A DNA stretch of 22,973 nucleotides from a virus, in the IMG/VR virus record IMGVR_UViG_3300017987_000381, positions 1 to 22,973 of that record. One strand, written 5' to 3'. Position 1 is the stretch's first letter; each line of letters begins with the position of its first letter. The notes beneath the pieces were generated by a model, which did no database searches, was not told the origin of the DNA, and saw only the letters and a list, made by a program, of their open reading frames with translations. Below, in pieces: positions 1-6,734 of this stretch. The translations under genes and the position numbers were made by a program.

Positions 1-17
1 AAGAAGAAGAGAACTAG

Positions 18-350
18 TTAACCCTCTTCTTTCTTCTTTTCTCTGGAATGGAATCTTTCTTGTACTAGAAAATCCCCTAGTGCAAGAAAGAAATCTCCTT
101 CGTATGCATCATAGTCTACTAGAAGTTTGTGTTTTTCTAGATCTTCTATATCAAGACCATGGTATATTTTTTGAAGCATCTCAAATATAGCTTGAACAGT
201 AAGATATGCAACGTTTCCCATCATAATTTGAATGATGTGGTTTTCCGGCATTATTAGTTCCTCAGCAATTTTTTTTGTTGTGAGGTTATTTTTATGCATC
301 TCAATATACAGCAACTCAGCAATTATTTTTTTTTCATGATAGCGGAACAT
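18..350 (-). CDS. Small HTH (XRE/Cro-like) DNA-binding protein, putative regulator
   Basis: This 110-residue protein is the only convincing gene on the minus strand and is divergent from the portal gene. Residues about 7-62 look like a Cro/C1-type helix-turn-helix: a helix, then LTTKKIAEELIMPENHI, where KIAEEL is the first HTH helix and the following segment the recognition helix, then a closing hydrophobic helix (AIFEMLQKI). The C-terminal 45 residues are acidic then very basic (HSREKKKEEG). The ATG is preceded on its own strand by GGAG at good spacing, which fixes the start. Small HTH proteins beside phage operons are usually transcriptional regulators or antitoxin-like proteins; that role is inference. 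No toxin partner is visible in the window, though one could lie to the left. Confidence 0.6.
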   Translation of the reverse strand: MFRYHEKKIIAELLYIEMHKNNLTTKKIAEELIMPENHIIQIMMGNVAYLTVQAIFEMLQKIYHGLDIEDLEKHKLLVDYDAYEGDFFLALGDFLVQERFHSREKKKEEG

Positions 351-522
351 AGAATTCTCCTTTTTTCCTCTATTTAGATGGGCTGAAAATTTATGTAAAG
401 AGAATTTTTATATACTAGAGAGATCGTCATAAAGCTCATTATCACTATCAAACTTAAAATTAGCATTATTGCGTAAATATGATGGATGTGCTAATGGTAA
501 GTTTTACAGACAGAGAGATTCA
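351..522. promoter_or_regulatory. Divergent intergenic region between HTH gene and portal gene
   Basis: This 172-base AT-rich gap separates two divergent starts and must hold promoters for both if they are transcribed from here. The best -10-like hexamer on the + strand is TATACT at 411-416. I find no good -35 at 16-18 bases upstream of it, so the promoter may be weak, activator-dependent or read by a phage factor. A TTG at 469 is in frame with the portal gene, but the ATG at 523 is preferred. I see no clear operator repeat. Confidence 0.3.
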
Positions 523-2556
523 ATGGCACAAAATACTGATTACACAAAATACTACGTTGACGGCGATTCTGACATTAAAAAAGTTATGGATGAAGCTTAC
601 CGTCAGTCTATTACAATGGTACAGCAATTCTGGAACGAAGCAGATATCGATATAAGATTTCGTGCCGGAGACCAAACACTATGGAACCAGCTTTATGGGA
701 ATACCGCGTATCAACATAAACAAATGTTCCAATTCAACCGGATAAGACGAATCATTAACATGATCTCCGGTAAACAAAGAAAAGATCGAAAGACATCCAT
801 CGTGGTTCCAATTGAGAATTCCGACCAGCAGACCGCAGATGATTTTTCCGGAGTTATACAGTGGGCTAACAATAATTCAAATGCATATCAGACGCTTTCG
901 GATGCTTTCGATGGTGCTTGCACTACAGGATTCAACTTATTATCCGTATGGCTCGATTATAGAAATGACCCAATCAATGGTGATATCAGAGTAGACAACC
1001 TCTACCACAATGGATGTCTTATTGATCCTTACTTTAAAAAGAAAGATCTGTCCGATGCAAACTTTATATGGACTAGGAGATGGCTATCTAAAAAACAGAT
1101 AGCGTCTCTACTACCTGAACGCAAAGATGACATTATGCTCATGTCAGCATCAGGTGGAAAAGATGATAAATTTATGTTCCTTCCAGAAAACTACCAACAT
1201 TCGGTGAAGGGATTTCTGCCATACGATGAATACTGGTACCTTGACTACAGAGAAGTAGACATGCTAGTAGATGTCGAGAATGGCGAGACCATGGAATGGA
1301 AGGGGTCTAAAGAAGCATTAGAAGTATTTAGATTCCAATATCCAGATGTCCAGGTTATCAAATCAACAAAACAGACATGCAAGCTTGCAATATCTGTGAA
1401 TAATATGGTTATGTACGATGGACCAAATCCATTCGGCACTGATCGTTATCCTTTTGTTGGTGTATATGGCTATTTTGAGCCCGAGATTCCTTACTTCAAT
1501 CTTAAGATGCAGGGAGTTGTACGAGGACTTCGAGATAGTCAATATCTGTACAACAGAAGAAAAGTAATTGAATTAGATATCTTAGAATCTCAAATTAATA
1601 GTGGGATCAAGTTCAAAGAATCGGCCTTAGTCGACCCAGAAGATGCATTCTTAACTGGACAAGGAAGAAGATTAGCTATTAGAGATTCTGCATCTATGGA
1701 TGATGTTCAACATATACCTGCTCCAGATATTCCAGCAGGAATGATGGAGATTTCTCGTCAGTTGGGAGAAGAGATTCAACAAATTTCTGGTGTTAATGAG
1801 GAGCTTTTAGGTTCTGCAGAAGATGATAAGGCAGGGATTTTATCAATGCTTCGTCAAGGAGCAGGACTTACAACACTACAAACTCTTTTTGATCAATTAG
1901 ATGAATCACAAAAGAATCTAGGAAAGATTTTTATGGATATAGTTCAGTCTAATTTCAGTGCTGCAAAAGTAGAAAGAATATTAGGAAGACCTCCTAGTGA
2001 AGCATTCTATAATAAAGCATTCCAAAAGTACGACTGTGCTGTAGAAGAAGGGGTTCTAACATCAACACAAAAACAGATGCAATTTAGACAGCTTCTTGAG
2101 TTAAGAGAGCTTGAAATTCCTATTCCTACTTCAGTTCTTATAGATGCAGCTCCTCTTCAAAATAAGAAGGATCTCATGGATGCAATCGCAGCACAAGAAC
2201 AAGCAGAACAGCAGCAACAACAACAGCAAACTCAACTGCAGATGCAAGAACAGCAAGTTATCAATAATTCATTGCAGTCCAAAGCAGAATCAGACAGAGC
2301 ATTAGCTGCAGAACGTATGAACAAAATCCAGATAGATCAGTTAAGTGGATTAGAGTCGATTGCAAAAGCGCAAGAAGACAGGTCGGATGCCGCATTAAAC
2401 AAGGTAAAAGCACTGAGAGAGTTGGCAGATTTGGATTTAAGTAACATACAGAAAACCCTTTCTATTTTACAGCAAATACAATCTGTAGAACTAGGAAATA
2501 ATAATAATAATAATACATTAGCTAATAAAGTAAATCAAACAAACATAGGAGCTTAA
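523..2556 (+). CDS. Portal protein (P22-type podovirus portal)
   Basis: The portal forms the dodecameric ring at the packaging vertex, docks the terminase and passes DNA into and out of the head. The reading, 677 residues from the ATG at 523, resembles the P22-like portal family: an N-terminal region with FNRIRRIINMISGKQRKDR (about residues 75-93) followed by an acidic-polar wing and the segment FDGACTTGFNLLSVWLDYR, then the stem region around RGLRDSQYLYNRRK. The C-terminal third is helical and low-complexity, with seven Gln near residues 563-569 and six Asn at 659-664, as in portals with extended barrels. The start at 523 is chosen because GAGAG lies just upstream; a TTG at 469 would add 18 residues. 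It heads a head-morphogenesis operon with scaffold and capsid downstream. The terminase genes expected beside it are not in the window. Confidence 0.85.
   Translation: MAQNTDYTKYYVDGDSDIKKVMDEAYRQSITMVQQFWNEADIDIRFRAGDQTLWNQLYGNTAYQHKQMFQFNRIRRIINMISGKQRKDRKTSIVVPIENSDQQTADDFSGVIQWANNNSNAYQTLSDAFDGACTTGFNLLSVWLDYRNDPINGDIRVDNLYHNGCLIDPYFKKKDLSDANFIWTRRWLSKKQIASLLPERKDDIMLMSASGGKDDKFMFLPENYQHSVKGFLPYDEYWYLDYREVDMLVDVENGETMEWKGSKEALEVFRFQYPDVQVIKSTKQTCKLAISVNNMVMYDGPNPFGTDRYPFVGVYGYFEPEIPYFNLKMQGVVRGLRDSQYLYNRRKVIELDILESQINSGIKFKESALVDPEDAFLTGQGRRLAIRDSASMDDVQHIPAPDIPAGMMEISRQLGEEIQQISGVNEELLGSAEDDKAGILSMLRQGAGLTTLQTLFDQLDESQKNLGKIFMDIVQSNFSAAKVERILGRPPSEAFYNKAFQKYDCAVEEGVLTSTQKQMQFRQLLELRELEIPIPTSVLIDAAPLQNKKDLMDAIAAQEQAEQQQQQQQTQLQMQEQQVINNSLQSKAESDRALAAERMNKIQIDQLSGLESIAKAQEDRSDAALNKVKALRELADLDLSNIQKTLSILQQIQSVELGNNNNNNTLANKVNQTNIGA
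2209..2229 (+). repeat. CAG/CAA glutamine tract in portal gene
   Basis: Seven consecutive Gln codons, mixed CAG and CAA, lie within a wider Gln-rich stretch of the portal C-terminal region. The codon mixture argues for a selected protein property rather than simple slippage. Confidence 0.8.
2497..2514 (+). repeat. (AAT)6 microsatellite encoding polyasparagine
   Basis: Six perfect AAT codons encode six Asn near the portal C-terminus. A trinucleotide repeat can change length without breaking the frame, so it may vary between isolates. Confidence 0.85.
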
Positions 2557-2557
2557 A

Positions 2558-2728
2558 ATGTTCGGTAAAGAAACTGGAACAAACACAAGCGACGCTAAGA
2601 TCATTCCTGCAGGATCTATTCCTACAGCAGATGAGCAAATGTCAAATGGTTCAATGGACTATCTCGCAAAGAATAAGTCTAAAGCTGAGAAAGACGTAAG
2701 CAAAATTAAGCGTACAAAAGCAAAGTAA
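2558..2728 (+). CDS. Small hypothetical phage protein (56 aa)
   Basis: This 56-residue ORF begins two bases after the portal stop and is supported by GGAG located six bases before its ATG. The product starts MFGKETGTNTSD, has a polar middle, and ends in a lysine-rich tail (KAEKDVSKIKRTKAK). No domain, signal peptide or membrane segment is visible, and I do not recognise the family. Its fixed place between portal and scaffold genes and its strong ribosome binding site suggest it is real, possibly a minor head or assembly protein. That function is a guess from position only. Confidence 0.65.
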   Translation: MFGKETGTNTSDAKIIPAGSIPTADEQMSNGSMDYLAKNKSKAEKDVSKIKRTKAK

Positions 2729-2748
2729 AAATAATAAGTTGAGGTTTT

Positions 2749-3177
2749 ATGGAAACAGAAACTCCTAAACAAACATTAGGTGAAGGACTCCTGGATATAC
2801 AGCAAAAATATGCTGGAAAAAAAACACAGACAGTTAGAGAAACCACCAGTGAAATGGGAAAGGAATACGTAAAATCTCTAGAAAAGGTAATTCACGATCA
2901 TAAGAACGTGAAAGAACTTTACTACATAATGGAGATATTAAAACCAGATGCGATGCTCGAGGGAGTTATTAAACTGGTTCATGTCGCTAGAAAAACAAGG
3001 CCAAACCCTGAATGGGGAGTAGCTTTGTATAAAGTAGATAATAAGTTGGGAGATATCACTTATGAGTGGGGTCTTCCAAAAGCTGAAGAAGCTTACATCA
3101 TGATGCAAAATCCTGAAGGTTGGGATTCTAAATTAATCCGTGATATCAAGGGTTACTTAGAAAAAACCTTAGTATAA
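2749..3177 (+). CDS. Hypothetical phage protein between portal and scaffold
   Basis: This protein has 142 residues and its ATG is preceded by GAGG at good spacing. The N-terminal 45 residues are polar and rich in Lys and Glu. The remainder looks like a compact mixed alpha/beta domain with conserved-looking aromatics (ARKTRPNPEWGVALYKVD, then DITYEWGLPKAEEAYIMMQN). No membrane segment or signal peptide is seen. I cannot assign a known family. Its position in the head operon suggests a role in head assembly or DNA packaging, but nothing in the sequence proves it. Confidence 0.8.
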   Translation: METETPKQTLGEGLLDIQQKYAGKKTQTVRETTSEMGKEYVKSLEKVIHDHKNVKELYYIMEILKPDAMLEGVIKLVHVARKTRPNPEWGVALYKVDNKLGDITYEWGLPKAEEAYIMMQNPEGWDSKLIRDIKGYLEKTLV

Positions 3178-3275
3178 AGAATATTTGACAGGCCGCCGTT
3201 GTCAGTAGTTCAAAATAATAATCGGGCGTTTTTTGGCGTATTGCTGCTCGCCACAGCATTAATAAGGAAATAATA
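3178..3275 (+). promoter_or_regulatory. Leader before the scaffold/capsid genes with hairpins
   Basis: This 98-base gap is the largest in the head operon outside the introns. It holds a TTGACA at 3185-3190 that also forms a 5-6 bp stem with TGTCAG at 3200-3205, and a second stem TGGCG (3234-3238) with CGCCA (3249-3253). An alternative stem TGCTG (3242-3246) with CAGCA (3254-3258) would compete with the second. The run of T at 3229-3234 could serve a weak terminator after the first stem, or TTGACA could be a -35; no convincing -10 follows at 16-18 bases. It may raise or modulate capsid-module expression. Confidence 0.3.
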
Positions 3276-3956
3276 ATGGAAGAAAATCAGGACGTAGAGG
3301 TTGTCGTCGAACCATCTGAACCAGAGATTAAATCCGAAGAACAACATACTCAAGAAGTTGCATCTAAAGAACCAGCGTATGGTTCTCAAGAATACAACTT
3401 CAGAGAAATGAGGAATGTTGTCGAGGAACAACAGAGACGTATTAGAGAGCTAGAGGCTAGAAATTATCAGCAAAAAGCTCCTGTAGAAGAAGAAGAAGAA
3501 GTTCTCGATGGGGACGATTTCCTCACAGTAAAACAAGCAGAAAAACTTGCACTTCGAAAAGCTCAGGAACTTATAAAGCAACAAGAGATAGATAATCTTG
3601 AAGATAAAACTAGGATGAAGTTCAAAGATTATGACGATGTTGTTACCGAAGAAAACGTAAAAAAATTAATAGAAGATGACGTCGATCTTGCAGATTCAAT
3701 TCGTAAGGCTTCTAATCCATATGCAACAGCATACAAATTGATTAGAAAGACTTCATTTCACAAGAAAGACCAAGAAGAAAAGGCTAAAAAAAATAGCGAT
3801 GTAGAGAAATTGCAGAAGAACGCCACTAAACCAGGAAGTTCTAATGCAGTTGCTCCAAAACCGCTATCACAAGCTAGTTCATTTTCTTCTATGTCTAAAG
3901 CTGAAATGAACGCTCTCTACCAAGAGATGCAGCAATGTGCAAGCAGACGATATTAA
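3276..3956 (+). CDS. Putative head scaffolding protein
   Basis: The scaffold guides capsid subunits into a procapsid and is then removed. This 226-residue protein lies directly before the capsid gene, the usual place. It has the typical composition: a strongly acidic N-terminus (MEENQDVEVVVEPSEPE), a predicted coiled coil around residues 45-60 (VEEQQRRIRELEARN), an EEEEEV stretch, a long charged helical middle, and a basic, Ser/Ala-rich C-terminal part ending in a short helix (KAEMNALYQEMQQCASRRY), as expected for a capsid-binding tail. The ATG at 3276 follows an AAGG-type site. Scaffolds diverge strongly in sequence, so the call rests on position, length and composition. Confidence 0.7.
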   Translation: MEENQDVEVVVEPSEPEIKSEEQHTQEVASKEPAYGSQEYNFREMRNVVEEQQRRIRELEARNYQQKAPVEEEEEVLDGDDFLTVKQAEKLALRKAQELIKQQEIDNLEDKTRMKFKDYDDVVTEENVKKLIEDDVDLADSIRKASNPYATAYKLIRKTSFHKKDQEEKAKKNSDVEKLQKNATKPGSSNAVAPKPLSQASSFSSMSKAEMNALYQEMQQCASRRY

Positions 3957-3971
3957 TATTAGGAGAATATT

Positions 3972-4280
3972 TTGACAACAACAACAACTGTTCTTCCGCC
4001 ACCAGTCCAACAAAGATTTGACATGAAATTGTTATCTCGACCAAGTCCAGATACAATTCATAAGACAATGGCGATGAAGAAGAAGATACCTGAAAGATCA
4101 GGTAATATTTTAAGGATGAGAAGATATAATAATCTTAACACCGCAACAGTACCTCTAGGTCCTAGCGGGCTCAATCCTCCAGCACAGACATTAGCGTCTT
4201 TGGATATTGACGCCACAATTAATTGGTACGGCTCATATGTTTTAATTACAGATCAAGTAACATTGATCAACGAGGACCCT
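3972..4280 (+). CDS. Major capsid protein, exon 1 (N4-gp56 family)
   Basis: This exon encodes residues 1-103 of the major capsid protein, which forms the icosahedral shell. It starts at TTG, six bases after AGGAG; no ATG fits, and the N-terminus MTTTTTVLPPPVQQRFD matches the style of N4-gp56 capsids. Family features are the KLL-R-P-IH segment (KLLSRPSPDTIHKTM), the arginine-rich GNILRMRRYNNL, TATVPLGPSG, and the conserved YGSYVLITDQVTLINEDP. The DNA stays in frame into the intron and meets TAA at 4299-4301, so unspliced RNA yields a 109-residue stub. The splice point after CCT at 4280 is placed because exon 2 then resumes at once with VLNETASLL, the usual continuation of the family after DP. 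Confidence 0.85.
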
Positions 4281-4821
4281 AGAAGGCATTTAGTAGCATA
4301 ACAGAAAAAAAACAAGATAACAAGAAAAAAGAATTGTAGCATATATGATACACATGTTGGAAGAGTTTTTGTAGTAAAAGCAAAGACTTGTACGAAAGGA
4401 TTCTGTTACAGGTTTGGAATATATTCCGTAGAAGAGGTTAGAGATTTTCTAACACATATTAAGCCGTTCCTTAAGCTTAAGAAGGATAAAGCTCAAATAT
4501 TGCTTGAGTACATAAATGGATATGAAAGCACGAAGTACTGTAAAAAGGGTATCAGCGATTTGCAGTTACAACACAGAGAAAATTGTTATCAAAGACTATT
4601 GTTATGCGACAATATGGGGTCTATAAACCAACTCTAATCGACTTGGAAGTCCACAGCAGGACGACAGGGCGGAAGGCGAAAGTCACCGTGAGAGACTTAA
4701 CGAGATGGACCAGAAATGGTATGCGAAAGTCCGACCAAGAGTATAGCTAAAGAAGCTCTTGAGGAGAGATCGAAGAATCTTTCCCGCCTAAGGAAACTTA
4801 GGTCATAAAAGTAACAGATAG
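4281..4821 (+). ncRNA. Group I intron 1 in the capsid gene (541 nt)
   Basis: A self-splicing group I intron is supported by several independent pairings. P1: exon GACCCT (4275-4280) pairs with GGGGTC (4616-4621), giving the required U.G at the splice site. P10: AATAT (4611-4615) pairs with the start of exon 2, GTATT (4822-4826). P7: GACTT (4694-4698) pairs with AAGTC (4727-4731). P8: ACCA-GAAA-TGGT (4709-4720). P9-like stems: CAAGAG/CTCTTG (4736-4761) and CCTAAG-GAAA-CTTAGG (4787-4802). The intron follows a U and ends in G. The P1 loop is some 330 nt and holds a homing endonuclease remnant. Insertion is phase 0 after codon 103. Confidence 0.88.
4302..4637 (+). pseudogene. Remnant of a LAGLIDADG-type intron homing endonuclease
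   Basis: Reading in the same frame as capsid exon 1, after the TAA at 4299-4301, there are 111 open codons to TAA at 4635. They lack a plausible start codon at the front. The translated text resembles the C-terminal half of single-motif LAGLIDADG homing enzymes: a beta strand segment GRVFVVKAK, YRFGIYSVEEVRDFL, the hallmark-like HIKPFLKLKKDKAQILLEYI, then a helix with HRENCYQRLLL. The N-terminal half with the LAGLIDADG helix and its catalytic acidic residues is absent; only about 50 nt precede it in the intron. It is therefore read as a dead fragment. Its last codons overlap the intron guide sequence at 4611-4621. Family assignment is by eye. Confidence 0.6.
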
Positions 4822-5417
4822 GTATTAAACGAAACAGCTTCTCTTTTAGCACAAAGCTTGAGAGAAACAGAAGATGAATTGACACGTAACATGCTTCAGT
4901 CAACAGCTACATTTATTAATGCAGTTGGCGGTGTGAACGGAGACAATCCAACAGAAATTACACGTTCTGATATTGATGATGTAATTCGTACATTAGTAGT
5001 TGCTAATGCAAAGCGTATCAGCAATGTAGTAGAAGGTGAAGACAAATTTGGAACAGGACCAGTTCGTCAAGCTTATTTTGGTATGTGCCATGCAAATATG
5101 ATTCCTCAGCTCGAAGCAGTTGATGGATTTATTTCCGTAGCTCAGTACCCAAGCCAGATGAACATTTTGAGTGCAGAATGGGGTTCCGTATCTAACATAC
5201 GTTTCCTAGTTAGCTCAATTGGTTCAACTACTGCTACATCTAGTGGACTAGGTGCAGACGTGTACAACATGTTTGTAACTGGCCAAGAAGCATATGCATG
5301 TATCGATCTTGATGGTGCAAGTGCAAACTTTATCTACAGACCTCTTGGATACGGAGATGACCCTCTTTTACAGAGACAGTCTTGCGGTTTCAAGTTTGCA
5401 AGTGCTGAGCGTATCCT
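4822..5417 (+). CDS. Major capsid protein, exon 2
   Basis: This exon encodes residues 104-301 and two bases of codon 302. It begins GTA TTA AAC with VLNETASLLAQSLRETEDEL, completing the motif begun at the end of exon 1, and continues through the family core: DNPTEITRSDIDDVIRTL, the FGTGPVRQAYFGMCH segment, then AVDGFISVAQYPSQMNI and the EWGSVSNIRFLVSS motif typical of N4-gp56 capsids. It ends at FKFASAERIL. The internal TTG at 4858 is not a gene start; it only looks like one because the intron breaks the frame context. Without removal of intron 2, translation runs on to TGA at 5509-5511 and adds about 30 unrelated residues. Confidence 0.85.
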
Positions 5418-5662
5418 AAAATTTGGGATAGTAAAATTTCTGGTAATTGACTTGGAGTTCCTCTTTGAGGATAACAGGGGGCAAGCAGAGCAATACGCTC
5501 GTGCAGCCTGAACGACTAAACCCAGGAACACCAGAAATGGTGATGCGATAGTCTGATCTCGACGTATATATGAAGGTCGAGAGAGAGAGTCGAAGAACTT
5601 TCTCCGCCATAGAAATATGGTCAGTAGAAAAGATATAAAATTTTTTTGAAAGTAACAGAAAG
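5418..5662 (+). ncRNA. Group I intron 2 in the capsid gene (245 nt, no ORF)
   Basis: A minimal group I intron. P1: exon TATCCT (5412-5417) pairs with GGGATA (5425-5430), with U.G at the splice site and only seven bases of loop. P10: ATTT (5421-5424) pairs with the first bases of exon 3, AAAT (5663-5666). P7: GACTA (5514-5518) with TAGTC (5549-5553). P8: CACCA-GAAA-TGGTG (5529-5542). P9-like stems: CTCGAC/GTCGAG (5558-5581) and CCATA-GAAA-TATGG (5607-5620). It ends in G. No homing gene is present. It shares AAAGTAACAG four bases before the 3' splice site with intron 1, as well as GTCGAAGAA-like and CCGCC segments, so the two are related. Confidence 0.9.
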
Positions 5663-5705
5663 AAATGACGCGTGGGTAATAAACCTCCGCTCAACATTAT
5701 CTTAA
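5663..5705 (+). CDS. Major capsid protein, exon 3 (43 nt)
   Basis: This terminal exon supplies the third base of Leu302 and residues 303-315, NDAWVINLRSTLS, then TAA. Joined to exon 2 it reads AERILNDAWVINLRS, the expected C-terminus of an N4-gp56-type capsid. The total spliced product is 315 residues, a normal family length. The exon has no start codon or ribosome site of its own, so it is used only through splicing. Confidence 0.85.
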
Positions 5706-5723
5706 TGGAGGGAGGAATAAAAT

Positions 5724-6662
5724 ATGCCACAAATAATTAAAGGTTCTTATACATCAGATGGTACAGCACGTTTTCTAGAGCTTCCCATCGATCCAGATTT
5801 CGTAGATCTTTGGATTCAAGGTGACACCACAGGAGATAACTGGGATAGCGCAGCAAATCCAGGTGTTACTAAATTAGCAAAATGGTTTAGAGGAATGACA
5901 GCAGGTCATGCTTTTACAATCCAAAATACAGACGGTGCTAGCACTGACGAAGCAGAATTCCTAGTCACAGGTGGATTTACACTGTATGACGGTTCTGTTC
6001 AGACACCAGGAGCAGCAGTAACAGGAACAGCTATTTCACAAGCTTCTCCTGCAGTTGTTTCTGACGTAGCACACGGCTTTGTAACAGGAGATAGAGTAGT
6101 TCTGTCTAACTGTACAGGTATGACTCAATTAGAAGGTATGATTTTCCAAGTCACATATTTGACTGCAGATACATATAGTCTTCCTATTGACACATCTGGT
6201 TTTGCAGCACCTGCTACAGCAGTTACTGCACGTAAACTTCCTGCATATCCTCAGTTTGCTCCACGCAGATTGCAGATCACAGGGATTACACAAGCAAATC
6301 CATGTGTTGTTTCTGTTTCAGAAACACATAATTTTGTTGTTGGTTCTGTAGTAACACTCAGTGTTCCTGCAGCTCTTGGAATGATCCAATTGGATAAAAT
6401 CACAACAGAAGTTACAGCTATTGGTACAAATACTATTACCCTAGGTAATATTGATTCAACGGCTTATACAGCTTTTGCATTCCCAGCAAGTGGAACAACA
6501 TTCACTCAAGCACATGTTGTGCCTGCCGGTGAAGACGCAACTATTCTTACAAATTCTATGGAAAATACAAGTTTCCGTGGTCTTGAGTTAGGAACAGGCG
6601 TTGTTGGACCAAATTCAGCAGTAGTTTACTACACAGCTACAAAAGCAGACATGGTTGTTTAA
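5724..6662 (+). CDS. Head structural protein with two FCCH-like modules
   Basis: This 312-residue protein follows the capsid gene by 18 bases and has a strong GGAGG before its ATG. It is Thr/Ala/Gly-rich and beta-strand-like throughout, with no signal or membrane segment. Two modules, about residues 106-162 and 188-248, share the pattern AHGF/HNF-V-GD/GS-V-L-GM-QL followed by a threonine-rich strand (for example HGFVTGDRVVLSNCTGMTQL). This pattern is known from the FCCH-like beta module annotated in many phage virion proteins. The position right after the coat protein suggests a capsid decoration, cement or head-fibre protein. The exact role is inference. Confidence 0.7.
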   Translation: MPQIIKGSYTSDGTARFLELPIDPDFVDLWIQGDTTGDNWDSAANPGVTKLAKWFRGMTAGHAFTIQNTDGASTDEAEFLVTGGFTLYDGSVQTPGAAVTGTAISQASPAVVSDVAHGFVTGDRVVLSNCTGMTQLEGMIFQVTYLTADTYSLPIDTSGFAAPATAVTARKLPAYPQFAPRRLQITGITQANPCVVSVSETHNFVVGSVVTLSVPAALGMIQLDKITTEVTAIGTNTITLGNIDSTAYTAFAFPASGTTFTQAHVVPAGEDATILTNSMENTSFRGLELGTGVVGPNSAVVYYTATKADMVV

Positions 6663-6680
6663 TTTTAAACGATGATGTTG

Positions 6681-6698
6681 GGGCCCGCCTTAGGGCCC
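6681..6698 (+). terminator. GGGCCC hairpin after the head protein gene
   Basis: Two copies of GGGCCC, each self-complementary, flank a six-base loop and form a perfect 6-bp GC stem 18 bases after the stop at 6662. The downstream sequence is AT-rich but lacks a T-run, so it may be a weak terminator, an attenuator or an RNA-stabilising 3' hairpin that keeps capsid mRNA abundant. Confidence 0.5.
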
Positions 6699-6734
6699 TT
6701 AATAAAATAATAAATTTATAATAAGGATAAAAAA

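Noticed and set aside
3180-3275. Possible sigma-70 promoter at TTGACA 3185-3190
   Set aside because: No acceptable -10 at 16-18 bases; kept only as part of a low-confidence leader.
4697-4903. Minus-strand ORF across the intron 1 end
   Set aside because: It overlaps the structured intron core and exon 2, with no ribosome site or recognisable domain.
4858-5511. Capsid-like ORF taken as a complete gene with TTG start
   Set aside because: It lacks a ribosome site and its upstream codons (4822-4857) continue the capsid family sequence; it is exon 2 plus intron 2 read-through.
5416-5730. Minus-strand ORF across intron 2
   Set aside because: It runs through the intron core, exon 3 and the next gene's start; explained by the intron on the + strand.
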